NCBI RefSeq assembly: GCF_030867145.1
Contig: NC_134421.1
Location: 27,845,979 to 27,909,978, forward strand
Source: Opisthocomus hoazin
Lineage: Eukaryota; Chordata; Aves; Opisthocomiformes; Opisthocomidae
Reading direction: 5' to 3'
Length of the DNA: 64,000 bases
Shown: in pieces, positions 26,401-39,500 of the stretch
How the letters are laid out: each line of letters starts with the position of its first letter
How positions within the stretch are numbered: position 1 is the first letter of the stretch
Made by a program: the position numbers and the translations under genes
Notes under the pieces: model-generated
The model's input: the letters and a program-made list of their open reading frames with translations, nothing else
The model's database searches: none
What the model was told of the DNA's origin: nothing

Positions 26401-29400
26401 AAGACGTCTCAGGTCTTCCCTACGTAAGTGTATGTAACTGATTGTTATGTACTAATAGGTGTTAATGTTTTAGCTATGGACTTTTTGTAAAATACTGAAT
26501 GCTTGGAATTGTCTTTCTTTTGTATATAGACAAATTTCAATTATTCAAAGGACATGGACATCTTCAGAAAAGCGATTATTTCAATTTCAGTGCTATTTAA
26601 ATATCTGATTTAGGAAATTATATTTTCTCCATAACTCTTGATTTCAATAACTGCTGTTTAGATAGAAGACATTAAACTTGATTCATGTGATTACCTAATG
26701 CAAATGGAATGGTTATCCAAAAAATCACCTCTATTTAGATACACTTGTTACACTTTCTCTCACTTCTGCAATACTGTTTGTGGATAAGCACAGGAACAAA
26801 GCGACACTTCTCAAAGTTTTTTCTTCTAATACCTTCTTTTTCGAAATAAATTCAGTTGAATTCTGTTTACTAAAAAAAAAAGTTCAACATCACTACACGA
26901 GTGTGACTTTAAAAACAAGTGTGATTTTTAAAAATAGCAAATGAGGAATTTTCTAAAGCTCTTGTTGGCCAGAAAATCTGTCTAGGGGTAATCTTAATGA
27001 TATGCATTTTCACTACATGACTCTGTACCATTATTCATATTCTCAAATTAAAACTAAAATTTCTGGGAAGGCTTTACATTTTTTATTTATTTTATTTAGA
27101 ATTTTTAATCATAAATAGCATAGCAACAATTTTGCTGAAATCACCCTTATGACCTTTGCTAGCTAATAACAGTCTGACAATAAATAAACACTGAAGAGCT
27201 TAAAAATTATAAAACTTGGTTTATATGCTGTCCATTGGGTATTTTGTGAGTTGTGTTCTTTGAATTGATACCCATGCCTTAGAGTATAAAAAGGTTAGCA
27301 AATGGCACATTTATCCAAGTAATATACAGCTCATTCTACACTTTTAAACATCTGTGTGTCCTCTTGATGACTTCAGCCTTTCTAAGACTAACAAGTGAAT
27401 TTAGGATTTATAGCTGAGAAACAGCATGGCTGCTTCTGCTGTCAGTCTTTATTCACTACGCTAATAATAGGAGGTGTAATAAACAACATAGATTTACAAT
27501 TGTACATTTTAATCATTGTTTCTGAAGGTTTATGTAATCAGGAGAGGTGATCACTGCTCCTTCTCATTTGGAATTTTCTCTTTTGGTGCCAGACACTACC
27601 GAGTTATTCAGTAAGCAGACAGCTTTGCTCTTTTCATCAGTGATTCATGAAAGAGTTGACAGTTGGTGTGTTAAAACAATCTGAGCTTCAGTCTAACAAT
27701 CTGATTTGTTGGCACAGTAGATTTACTGCATCTTGATTTTCTTGATAAATTCCATGTGAAGCCCAATACCAGCTGCCCTGACAAGATCTCTGTCTACGTG
27801 AAGAAGTTCATATTGGTCCAGAAGCAAAGAGAAAGAGACTTACATAAAATTGAGAATTCTGTAATGAGAGGTTAAAAGTTTGCATAGGTTTCACACGTGG
27901 AATTTTTTAATCCACGGATAAACTACAGTTAAATTTGGAAATTATATTTTGCTTTTGGACAGTCTTTGTTAATTTTAAACAAAGATATTACATAATTGTC
28001 TCTTTTTAGCATGTGTTACATACAAGAGGAAATGGAACATCCTTGCGTACTGTACATAGCCACTGTGACAGTACTGCAAAAGACTGAAAAGATATAATCT
28101 AATGCAAAACTATTAAAAAAAAAAAAAAGCAAGCATGGACCAAAACTATTGAATTATACAACAGGTACAAAATAAACGTTGTGTAAAAAAAAGCTTGATT
28201 TCCAGGGGTGAACAGCATATTAAATTGTTGCCCTAAAAAAAACTTTCACTTTTGCAGCTAGTTCCTAGATTGTTAGGCAAGTTTAAAACATACATCTCCT
28301 GTTTACTTGCTGGAAGTTCATGCTTTCCTGTATTTGCATTAAATAAGATAATTAATTTTATTCCTACAGTTTATAAAGAATAGTAATATACTTTACGGTA
28401 ACTGCAAATCTTTGAGAGATTTTTTCCATATAATCTTGCCTATGTGTTTTGTATTTGTGAGTTTAAGAAATTCTGGCCAATAATGTGCCTCATGATGTAG
28501 CCTGTACATACACTGTGCTTTGCTGCCCAAGAACACACTGATGCGGTACAATTTGAATTTCTTCTAAATTTCATTCATTGGTAATCCAGAAATCATTTTC
28601 TGATTTCCTTTGAATCCACAGTTCTGAGGAAATGATGGCATATAGTAGGATTCCACTTGGATAAAACAACTTTAAAAAAAAAAAATCTAGAGATAGCTCC
28701 CACTCATAGCAATTAGTTGACGTCATTTACTGTTTTGATGAGTAACAAAATTGTATTAAGAGAAAGGTCCACCTGTGAAACATAAACCTCAACACAAAAT
28801 TTTGTAGACCTATTAATGGTAGTCAGTGTTGACTGAAGTAACTAAAATACTGAACCGATTGAAGAAGTCTGTTAAATGGATTTCAATAATGGTATCTGGA
28901 GAAATCTTTGAATGTTGGACATACCCACTCTAAGAGTTCTGTTGCCTTTTAACACAAAGCAGAGCAGACTGTCATTCTCTTGCAGATTTCATGAACAGCA
29001 TCACTGGGATGGTGAGACAAATGTCTATTCACCTCCAGTCTGATACAGACATTGCAAACAGCCTTTAGGAGGATGCAGGTGTATGCTGGGATGATTAGTG
29101 TACAACAGCATGTTCTAAAAGTTTGAGGCAAATCTTCATTACATTGGTGGGTTTCCTTGGATGTTTAAGTTTAATGATAATGTGCACTGGAATTTCTGTG
29201 AAGAAAATGCCTCAGAGCTCTTGAATAGAAAAAGGCTCCTGAAAAGAAGATACTGTGCATAGTATTTTTTAATAACCTATGCCTCTCAGGCTGTCTGGTC
29301 ACCAGGAATTAATTTCAAGGCTTTCAGGGAGAAAGGAACAAGAAGCATAACTGTGATGCACCTTCTCTGAAGCATCCTAAATCTCAGAAGGATTTTACTC

Positions 29401-29493
29401 CTTTTCACAGAATCACAGAATCACAGAATGGTAGGGGTTGGAAGAGACCTCTGTGGGTCATCTAGTCCAACCCTCCTGCCAAAGAAGGGTCAC

Positions 29494-32295
29494 CTACAGC
29501 AGGCTGCACAGGACCTTGTCCAGGCGGGTCTTGAATATCTCCAGAGAAGGAGACTCCACAACCTCCCTGGGCAGCCTGTTCCAGTGCTCTGTCACCCTCA
29601 GAGTGAAGAAGTTCTTCCTCATGTTCAGACGGAACTTCCTGTGCCTCAGTTTGTGCCCATTGCCCCTTGTCCTGTCGCTGGGCACTGCTGAAAAGAGCTT
29701 AGCCCCATTCTCCTGACACCCACCCTTCAGATATTTGTCAGTATATATTAGGTCCCCTCGCAGCGTTCTCTTCAGGCTGAACAAGCCCAGCTCCCTCAGC
29801 CTCTCCTCGTAGAAGAGATGTTCCAGTCCCCTCATCATCCTCATAGCCCTCCGCTGGACTCTCTCCAGTAGCTCCTCATCTTTCTTGAACTGGGGAGCCC
29901 AGAACTGGAAACAGTACTCCAGATGAGGCCTCACTAGGGCAGTGTAGAGGGGAAGGAGAACCTCCCTCGACCTGCTGGCCACATTCCTCCTAATACACCC
30001 CAGAATGCCATTGGCCTTCTTGGCAGCCAGGGCACACTGCTGGCTCATGGTTAACCTGTCGTCCACTAGGACACCCAGGTCCCTCTCCGCACAGCTGCTC
30101 TCCAGCAGGTCCCCCCCAAGCCTGTACCGATGCATGGGGTTGTTCCTCCCCAGGTGCAGGACCCTGCACTTGCACTTGTTGAATCTCATGAGGTTCCTCT
30201 CTGCCCAACTTTCCAGCCTATCCAGGTCACGCTGAATGGCAGCACAGCCTTGCAGTGTATCTACCACACCTCCCAGTTTGGTGTCATCAGCAAAATTGCT
30301 GAGGGTACATTCTAACTCTTCATCCAGGTTGTTGATGAAGAAGTTAAACAAGGCTGGGCCCAGCACTGACCCCTGAGGAACACCACTAGTTACCAGCCTC
30401 CAACTAGACTCAGCGCCGCTGATGACAACCCTCTGAGTTCTGCCATTCAGCCAGTTCTCAATCTACTTCACTGACCACTCGTCCAGCCCACACTTCCTGA
30501 GCTTCCCTAGGAGGGTATTACGGGAGACTGTGTCGAAAGCCTTGCTGAAGTTGAGGTAGACAACATCCACGGCTCTCCCCTCATCTACCCAGCCAGTCAT
30601 GCCATCGTAGAAAGCTATTAGATTGGTCAGGCATGATTTCCCCTTGGTGAATCCATGCTGATTACTCCTGATAACCTTCTTTTCTTCCACTTGCCTGTTG
30701 ATGAGCTCCAGGATAAGCTGCTCCATCACCTTTCCTGGGATGGAGGTGAGGCTGACCGGCCTGTAGTTCCCTGGGTCCTCCTTCTTGCCCTTTTTGAAGA
30801 TTGGAGTGACATTGGCCTTTCTCCAGTCCTCGGGCACCTCTCCTGTCCTCCAGGACCTCTCAAAGATGATGGAGAGTGGCTCAGCAATGACATCCGCCAG
30901 CTCCCTCAGCACTCGTGGGTGCATTCCATCGGGGCCCATGGATTTGTGGACATCCAGATCGCTTAAGCAATCCCTCACACAGTCCTCCTTGACCAAGGGA
31001 AAGTCATCCTCTCTGTAGGCTTCCTCTCTTACCTCCGGGGCCTGGGATTCCTGAGGGCCTGCCTTGGCACTGAAGACTGAAGCAAAGAAGGCATTCAGTA
31101 GCTCTGCCTTCTCTGCATCCTCCGTCACCAGGACACCCGCCTCATTCAGCAGCAGCCCCACATTGTCCCTAGCCTTCCTTTTGCTGCTGATGTAGTTGAA
31201 GGAGCCCTTCTTGTTGTTTTTGATATCCCTTGCCAGCTTCAATTCCAGGTGGGCTTTGGCCTTCCTCATCGCATCCCTGCACGCTCTGACCACATTCCTG
31301 TACTCTTCCCAAGTGGCCTGCCCCTCTTTCCACATTCCATGGACCTTTCTCTTCCACCTGATCTCCGCTAGCAGCTCCTTGTTTAACCATGCAGTTCTCC
31401 TGCCTCCTTTGCTCAATTTCTTTCTCAGGGGGATGCACCGCTCCTGAGCATGGAGGAAGTGATGTTTAAACAGCGACCAGCACTCATGGACCCCCCTGAC
31501 TTCAAGAGCCCTGGCCCACGGGATTCCTCCCAGTAGCTCCTTGAAGAGGGCAAAGTTAGCCCTGCTGAGGTCCAAGGTTTTGATCCTGCTTATCACCCTG
31601 CTTCCTCCATGCAGGATCCTGAACTCGACAATTTCATGGTCACTGCAGCCGAGTCTACCTCCAACCTTCACATCCTCCACCAGTCCCTCCTTGTTTGTTA
31701 ATACAAGGTCCAGCAGCACGCCTTTCCTTGTTGGTTCCTCCACCACTTGCATCAGAAAGTTATCATCAATGCTCTGTAGGAACCTCCTGGATTGCGCCTG
31801 CCTAGCTGTGTGTTCTTCCCAGCTGATGTCAGGGTGGTTGAAGTCCCCCATGAGAACCAGGGCCTGTGATTGTGAGGCTGCTTGCAGCTGCCTGTAGAAG
31901 GCCTCATTAACTTCCTCCTCCTTGTCAGGTGGCCTGTAGTACACACCCACAGTAATGTCACCTGTATGAGCCTGTCCCTTAATTCTAACCCACAAGCTCT
32001 CAACTCGTTCCTCATTTGCCCCCAGGCCAAGCTCAATGCATTCCAGTTGCTCCCTCACATATAGAGCAACTCCACCACCTCTCCTTGTTGGCCTGTCTTT
32101 CCTAAAGAGTCTGTAGCCATCCATGACAGCATGCCAGTCATGCGAGTTGTCCCACCACGTTTCTGTGATGGCGACCAAGTCATAGCCGTCCTGCTGTATA
32201 ATGGCTTCCAGCTCCTCCTGTTTATTGCCCATGCTACGTGCGTTGGTATAGACACACTTGAGCTGGGCTGTCAATCTCACCCCTGACCCTGGCAC
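29494..32295 (-). pseudogene. CR1 ORF2 (endonuclease-reverse transcriptase), inactivated
   Basis: One frame of 933 codons, open except for a single TAG at 30463-30465 (codon 611), where the element normally has a Trp before IENWLNGR. The N-terminal AP-endonuclease-like domain (about residues 10-230) keeps N18, E45 in ITETWW, D151/N153 in GDFNHPDISW and the SDH motif at 218-220. The RT domain (about 480-760) keeps QHGFTKGKSC and the FADD box (about 668-671). In motif A, however, the usual YLDFSKAFD reads YLNFSKAFD: codon 582 at 30550-30552 is AAC, so a catalytic aspartate is lost. The C-terminal domain runs to a normal stop at 29494. The copy should be unable to mobilise itself. Confidence 0.93.
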
Positions 32296-32351
32296 ACCAA
32301 GCCTGGGCTCGTCCCTAGTGAGCTGGGCGATGTCCCCTTCCCCCTTCGAAC

Positions 32352-32717
32352 TTAGTTTAAAGCCCTCTCAATGAGCCCCGCCAGCTCGTGGCCAAGAATC
32401 CTTTTTCCCCTTTGAGACAGCTGGACTCCGTCTGTCGCCAGCAGGCCCGGTGCTGTGTACACCTCCACATGATCAAAGAAGCCAAAATTTGACTGATGGC
32501 ACCAGTCCCTGAGCCACCTGTTAACCAGGTGAGTCTTCCTGCCCCTTTCAGTGCTGTTCCCTGCCACTGATGGGATGGAGAAAAACACCACCTGTGCCCC
32601 TGATCCCTCAACCAGTCGCCCCAGAGCCCTGAAGTCCCTTTTGATGGCCTTGGGACTTCTCTCTGCTATCTCGTCCCCGCCAACCTGCCTTACCAAGAGG
32701 GGGTAATAATCAGAAGG
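32352..32717 (-). pseudogene. CR1 ORF1, C-terminal part (esterase-like domain)
   Basis: About 120 codons matching the C-terminal end of CR1 ORF1, including SDYYPLL, the stretch GGDEIAERSPKAIKRDFRAL, and LLATDGVQLSQRGKRIL before the stop at 32352. This domain is described as SGNH esterase-like; the LATDGVQLSQRG stretch is in the position of the distal catalytic D-x-x-H block, but here H reads as Q. ORF1 ends 56 bases before the ORF2 Met codon at 32295. The frame continues to an ATG at 32738, but the part above about 32717 lies in flanking DNA. Confidence 0.85.
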
Positions 32718-35700
32718 CCTTAGAGTATGTTGAAACACAATGTTGACAAAGATAAGAACCAGGGATAAGCAAATTCAAAGAAACCAACTTATTCAGCAGT
32801 TGCCTGGAGATACAGCATATAGAGCCACCAAACTGAGTTGGTTAGTTCAGATGGTGAGGGAACTGCAGCTGGATCCCATAGAATTAGGCCATGTTCCCAT
32901 CTGGCAGGAAGTAAGGGAATTTTAGAAACTGCAAACTTTGAATGGATCTCAGAAACTAAGGAAGACCAAGTCACAGTTCTAATGGTTAGGTGTACAGTTT
33001 AACTGTCTGGGCAACTACACTTCAGTTCTGACTCAATTATGGACACTGAAAATTCTTCGCAGATCATAGCTTAGCAGGGACTCCTCTCCTTTCAGAGCAC
33101 TAGGATATACACCACCGAGAAGGAGGACATATATCAGCAAGAATGATAAGACACATGGGAGAAACAGATATAAAGATGCTAAGAAAGACTGGGTATTCAG
33201 CTGCTTCCCAGAGAAAACGAAGTCTGAAGCACCATACTAAGGTGGTTATTTCCACACATAAGCAGGGAAGACTTTCTTGATGCTGGTCCTGTTTAACCAC
33301 TTGGCCTCAGTATCAGTGATCTCTGGCAATATAATGACAATACGAATACTCTAATCATCAAAAAGACATACAGCTGCCACCAAGCCAAGTACATTTAGCA
33401 TGCTTCCTCTGTGCAGATTTTATGCCATCATAGGCCAAATGGATTTTGAGTCTCAAGATTTTAACTCTATCATGACATAGCAAAAGTGTTTTAACACTAA
33501 GCAGATAGTTGTTGTTTTAACAGTAAATTAACAAATAATGTCAATGCAGAAAATGATTTGTAATAAAAAATACTTAATATTTAATCAGAAAAAGTGTGAA
33601 ACTAAAATCCCAGGAACTAAAACAGCTCAAATTTCTTTTTCTGGAGTGGTGTTCTAAGGCATGAATCAGAACCACAGAATTTAAGCTCATTGTCACAAGA
33701 GCAGGCTTGGAGATCTTAAGGCTATGACATACTCTTGGTTATTAAGGTTGCACATATACCCTGCATATACTCTTGTTCCTCCATCCAAGAACAGGTTTCA
33801 GCCCTAAGGAAAATAAATAAAACACTCCAAATCTGCTACAGAATGCATAGGTGTGCCACATAAAGAATCAGGTAAACACCTGAGGGAAAGCAGGTATATC
33901 CACCATTCCTTAGGGAACGTATCAAGACAGATAGCTCCCTGTCACACTGAAAGAAAATGGAGATTCTTTTCTATCAAAAGACTTCATCATATTTAGGATA
34001 CATTTTACATTATGGAAGAACTTCTGGCAATAAGCATGGAGAAAAGTCATTTTACACATCTTGATTACTGTCAGGGATTTTTCCATTATGTAAACAATAG
34101 CTCATAGGTAATCAGCCATCCAAAGCTTCAAAACAGCTTTGAGAGCAGACAGCAACTGACTTTGCTGAATGCAAACTTGTCATATAAACCTCTTGATAGT
34201 TATTATTCTAAGAAGCACATCGCCTCTGTCTTTGCCTGTATAGACTACAAAGTGCATGAAAAGTAGTGAAGGAGCCTGAGAAGTTGCTGGGGGAACATGC
34301 AAATTTATTCAGACTTTTTTGAATCAGTGGAAAAGCACTTGGGCTAATCCTAGAGATGTGCTTGTTATTCTAAACTGCTGCAAATGTCCTCTTAACACAG
34401 TAATAACAATTTAACTTTGAATTTAGATAGCATTACACACATTAAAATGCCACACAAATTTAGTAATAGTCTGTATACCCTATCAATTTTGACTGTGTTC
34501 AAATTAAACCAGGTGAGGCTTGCTGAAACAAATATTTTTGGGCTGTAACAGGGTACTTGCAAGCACTTGCTTTCAGTGAGAAACTACTTTCATCATATAT
34601 GCCCAGTTTTTAGTATTTGGCCTGAAAAAGCAGAAGAATCAACTCATAACATAAAAAAGGCAATTTCTTCCCCAACTGAATTTTTCCAACAGCACATAAA
34701 CTTGGTACGATAACACTCTAACACATCACTAATAATCAGTCATCATGTCTTAGCAGAACATAATATAATAAAACCTATTTTTCTAAGACTTTTATTCATC
34801 TTTTTTCTTTTTAACACCATGTACTTTAGATTGACTCTTTATATCAGATATTACTTTTTTTTTCCTTCCAGATGCTTAGAGGTTACGAAAGGATTTTATT
34901 TCTTTTGATTCCTCTCCTGGGAAAAGAATCTACCGGCTTGTTAGTTTCCTCAGCACTTCCTATATAACAAAACATGGCATATATGTAAGGCCTCATTTTC
35001 TTTTCTTAGTTCTACTCCAAAGATGCTGTGGGCACCTGCAACTTCTGTTAATTTGCTTGGGTATTGCAGGTGTTCAGCAGCTCTAAGGATTGAACGTACT
35101 GAGACCAAAGAAATGCGAGCAGCTTATTCTGGATCCATGGAGCTAATGAGGACTGTGAGTCCTAAAATAGACAGCAGTGAACTTACACCACCAAGAAAAT
35201 GTATTTCTTCCAAGCGAACCATCAAGAAATATGTGACTTGTTAGAAAAATACCTTCCTTCTCTTTTCTTGAATAGTCATGTTCACAAGCTCTCATTATAT
35301 TTTGCAGACTGAAACAGAGTAAGATTTGTTCCTATTCACATCTGAATCTCAGTCTGATTCCCATGACTATTACTGTCACTATACAATTAATATAAAAACA
35401 TTTTCTGTTATTCTCATCTTCTGCCCACCAAAGTTGCCTTCTCTCCTTTTCTTCTTTATTGCTGTATTTTATTATTTATTTGTTGTCATTTTTTCTGTGC
35501 ACTGGTAGTTAATTATGTTTTATATATGCTGGAAAATTCTAATAAAAGCACGAGGACTTAGAATAGAAACTTTTCTCTTTTTTAATTGATGGAAAATCTG
35601 CAAGTTTAATTAGGCAACCCATTGAGATAAATGCATCAACAAATAAATTTCCCCCTCATGAATGCAGTACAGCCAACAAGAACTGCCTAGCAAGTTCCAA

Positions 35701-36330
35701 TTCACTTGGGTACCAAAGTATTTACACCCGCCACACTTGGGCCAGAGAATAGCTTTCTGCTACAACCCAAGGATTACAGAGTGAACCCCAGCAGGGCAGC
35801 TGATTCTTAAGGACTGGGAAATCTTCTACTGGATTAGAGCGCACACACTTTTTTCTTTCAGAGTGACAGGCGAACAAGTGCATGCCAGGAACATGCCTGA
35901 AGGAAGAAAGGGTTAACATAAAACTGCTCTTTGCAGGTAGTTACTATCTAGGCTCTTCTAGGTTGCTCTATAAACAAGCTGGTCCTGATGACCTGGAGAA
36001 CAGGGAAGTATATAGATCCTATTTAGTCTACAAACCTCTTGTTTACAGTACAGGTTATTCTTCTGTTTACACTATGCACCATCTGAATCTAGAAAAGAAA
36101 AAGGCGAGGCTAGTCTGAGACTGCTGATGTCAGCCACTGGTGAAAATTGAGAAGGTGTGATCTTGCGATTAGAAATATCAAAAGAAGGTGCACTGATACA
36201 TAGAAAAAACATTAAAATTATTTTAAAATAATAATCACATAATATGGGTCGTAACTTTTATAATAAAGCCAGATGTTCAATATTGTTTAGTAATTGACAT
36301 AAGGAAGCAATGGTAATTATAAAGAAGATA
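32718..36330. other. gene-free flank between the long CR1 and the METTL25 3' end
   Basis: No coding exon, RNA gene or recognisable transposon. This is the region immediately 3' of METTL25, so longer 3' UTR isoforms could extend into its right end. Confidence 0.5.
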
Positions 36331-36336
36331 TTTATT
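36331..36336 (-). promoter_or_regulatory. METTL25: candidate METTL25 polyadenylation signal AATAAA
   Basis: AATAAA on the minus strand about 150 bases downstream of the METTL25 stop codon, followed by T-rich sequence. It is the first canonical hexamer I found after the stop. A 3' UTR of about 170 bases would be short; transcripts may also use later signals. Confidence 0.4.
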
Positions 36337-36486
36337 TCTCATGATTCAAAGAGGCATTGCACTTTTTACTTCTGCAGCTGAAAAGCAAGCAGCGTACTTC
36401 AGGAATTAATTAAAAATGACAGAATAGAAGTGAGGAAACAGCAGTATCAGTTGAGTGTTTTCAACCTATCTGCAATTTGCTTCTAC

Positions 36487-36585
36487 TTAAAAACTTGACC
36501 GTTTCTTCAGAGCAATAACTGCATAGCATCTGGGGGATTTCACGGGATCAAATAACTTCACAAGTCCAGACCAGGCAATGTTGTC
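36487..36585 (-). CDS. METTL25: METTL25 terminal coding exon with stop codon
   Basis: The last coding exon: acceptor ATTTTACAG, phase 0, 32 codons plus TAA at 36487-36489. It encodes [20 protein letters not shown] then [12 protein letters not shown]. The [17 protein letters not shown] block followed within a few residues by a stop matches the C terminus expected for the family, so the protein end looks complete. Confidence 0.9.
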   Translation of the reverse strand, partial: DNIAWSGLVKLFDPVKSPRCYAVIALKKRSSF

Positions 36586-39500
36586 CTGTAAAATGATATA
36601 TGACTGAAGTACCTAAAAATGTGTTTGACTTAAAAGCTAAGACATGGTAATAGGTCCACTTTTTGAAATACAAAAAAAAAAAAAAATTATCCATAATGCA
36701 AAGCAGGAAAAACACTTATCTAACAAGAAAATCACAGAAAGTTTGCTGTGAAAAAGGACACCCAAACCAGCATTTATTTTAAAGTCATTACGTTACTTCT
36801 GGCACTATCAAATGATAGCTTACCACCCCCTTCATCAATAAAGCTTTTTTTCAGCTGAACTAGAGCAAAGAAATTAAGGATCATGTCCTACTCGTCTTAT
36901 ACAGCACATTCTACTACTGAAGTTAATTAACTGACTTTTCAAATGAATCAGGCCAGCTGGATCTGGTCTTTATGTTGCACATGGCTTTTATCATTTCTAT
37001 TTTTTCTTCCTGACCACATTTTGTGAACCAACCAGTACAAGCTTAAATCAATGTGTATATTACATTTAGAAAAGGTAAATTAGTGCTAAATGCAGCAAGT
37101 CTGCTCTCCCATCTTGGAAATCATACAGAACTCTTATGTGATTTATAACTGGTTGGCATTTGGGAAAACACATCATTATTTAAATATTTCAAGTTGCCTC
37201 TCTGTAAAAATACCAGTTAGAACAAAAGCATACATTTACTACAACACAGTTGTTCCAAGTGCATTATGGCAGAGAATAAAGTGAATTTTTACTTATGATA
37301 AAACGGAGCTGTTAAAATGAAAGGCTTGTGGTGGAAAAACAGAGCTATTCACATGAATGGATTTAAACTTTATTTTAAAATTTTATTTTGACCAGGGCCC
37401 AGAGCAGAAGCTGGAACATGCTAACATTTCCTCCTAGCAAATTATTATTTGTCTGAAAAATGTTTACTGGTGCAGAGAAAGTACAACTGCTGCTTCTGAG
37501 TTAAGCAGGCCAAGCTCAAAATTAGTGTTAGATGAAATACTGTAATATAAATCATTTTGGAGTAAATGCAGTAGCATTTGCTTATTGTATCCCATGTCTA
37601 TACTTGTAAAATATACCCAGGCTGTATGTTAGCTAAATGTACCTCAGCTGACCCATACAGTTGGAAAAAGTGCACCCTCTCTCATCATTGATCTTAATTA
37701 AGAAACAATAAAAGTAAGTCATAACCATTTGGGATCTAATTCAGAATTTCTTCAATTATATGTTCGAAAACATATTCACTGGAAGCTCTAGCATGTACAG
37801 CACAATGTTTATTTAGCATTTCCAATATTCTTTTTAATTATTAAGTACCTCAATGTGTTGTATAAAATGAGATTTGCTGCATATTTAATTAATTTATTTT
37901 TTACTTTCTATTGACTAGTAATTACTATACAATTAAAAGAACATAAACTTTACTGTTGCTGCTTTGCTGAAAATAAAAACATCTGCTGGGCATATGTTTA
38001 TACTAAATGGAATGAATGCTTATACTTTTGCAAATATGATGAGAATAATAACTCTGCAACTGAGACTTTTGGTCTGCACAGTAATAAATTGGCTGAAATA
38101 GTCTCATTTCACTGACGTAGCCTTTAGGTATTGTAAAATGTAAATACCTGCTCCTTGAGGTAGCAAAGACGATCCAGAAGTATCAAAACTTCTATACAGG
38201 GAGCCAGAGCAACCTTCAGCTGAAAGAAAGATTGGTTACCATAAGGATTTGGGGAAAGAGAGACAATACGCTTCCAAATGGCTACACTTCCACAGAACAA
38301 TTCCAGGAAGGTCAATCATTTTCTAGTAGTTCTGTTGTACAAATGTCACCTTGCCAATTTTCCCTGTGGGATGGACATCTTCAAAACAGATTATATTAAA
38401 GATCAAAAAAACATGGAATGCCATAAAGCCAGGAAACTATGCTATTTAATTGGTTTAAAGACATTGTCCAACAAGCAAATTATATTATATGAAGCAGAAC
38501 AATTTTAAAGAGGGAAATAATGAATTTTAATAAAAGGAATTTTTATGAAATAACTGCATGGAGACCAGTCTAAGTTTAAAAGGAGACTGACATTTCATTT
38601 TCCAGGGTAACAGTCCCTCTTGAAAAAGAATCTTCCACGTGTTCGCTTTATTATTTTACTGACACCTAATATAGTTTTGGAATAGGATATGCTCCAAAAT
38701 TTGGAAGGGGGAGCTGCTTTGTTTTTGAGATTGCATACCACAGCATAAGACAGTCCACCTCTGCATAAAACTTAACAGGGCTTTGTTCTAGACTAGCACA
38801 TGTACACAAGGTAATAGTATTAATCCTATAACTTTTACCATATTAAATGCTTCAAGCTCATTCATTCTGTGCTTGTATTTTTCATAGTAATCCATTATAC
38901 AGCTGTCTGGGACCTGCAAGGGATTAAAAAGAAAAGATACCAGAGTTATTCTGGTTACTTTTTCAAGAGAACTTTAAAACAAAATATTTTTTTCCTAATT
39001 GAAAGTCACACTACAAAATGAAATCCGTGTTTTGTTTTTGAGATTAGCACTTTCCCAAGGTTTATAATAATTTTCCAATAGCAGTTTCTCAGTTCTCATT
39101 TACAACAACTGTTCTTCAGACAGCATTTTGCACTGGCATGAAATACTGAGATACATTCATTATTCAGAAAGCTCTAGCCATTCTTAAATGAGTATTACAC
39201 AGTAAAGTGCAGATAACATCCTCATTTCCTTTCTCCTATATCTTCTCCCCTCCTCACCCCCATCCCCAAGAGATTTATTTAAATAGCTGAGGAGTGGATT
39301 CTGGTGTGAGAGTAACATGCTTCACTCAGGACTCCTGGATGGTATTTCACATTACAAAACCTACTGTCGGATTCTGGAAATAATACTTTGTTTCTCTGAC
39401 CCTCATGTTACACATCTTTAAAATAAAACTTTCTCTATTTACTTTGAACTACTACATGTTCCCCTCTTCTTATCCTAGTCACCTGATGCAACAATGCCAG

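Larger units (their letters stand above)
16564..29405. other. gene-free AT-rich intergenic DNA
   Basis: Very AT-rich, particularly 24.9-29 kb, with no frame above 101 codons and no recognisable coding motif. It contains the scraps at 18131-18190 and 26356-26400. Conserved non-coding elements cannot be recognised without an alignment. Confidence 0.55.
29406..32717 (-). mobile_element. CR1 LINE, long copy with ORF1 end and complete ORF2 region
   Basis: A non-LTR retrotransposon of the avian CR1 family, about 3.3 kb. Read on the minus strand it holds the C-terminal part of ORF1, a short spacer, the whole ORF2 frame, a short 3' UTR and the CR1 tail of ATTCTGTG-type octamers (29406-29430 on the plus strand). 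The 5' end is lost: recognisable ORF1 stops near 32717, so the 5' UTR and most of ORF1 are missing, as is usual for target-primed LINE insertions. No target-site duplication is seen, which is typical of CR1. It shares its tail type with the copy at 9.6 kb. It lies 3' of METTL25 in the same orientation. Confidence 0.95.

Noticed and set aside
30463..30465. Stop codon in the CR1 read as the end of one gene and start of another
   Set aside because: The two open segments are in the same frame and together cover one ORF2, so this is a nonsense mutation, not two genes.
29428..31897. Plus-strand frames of 60-118 codons across the long CR1
   Set aside because: They are antisense shadows of the CR1 ORF2 on the minus strand.
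38220..38315. Open-frame extension upstream of the LAPCIE exon
   Set aside because: The CTTTCAG acceptor at 38220 and the phase-0 join with the preceding exon fix the exon start. The extension has no family similarity.
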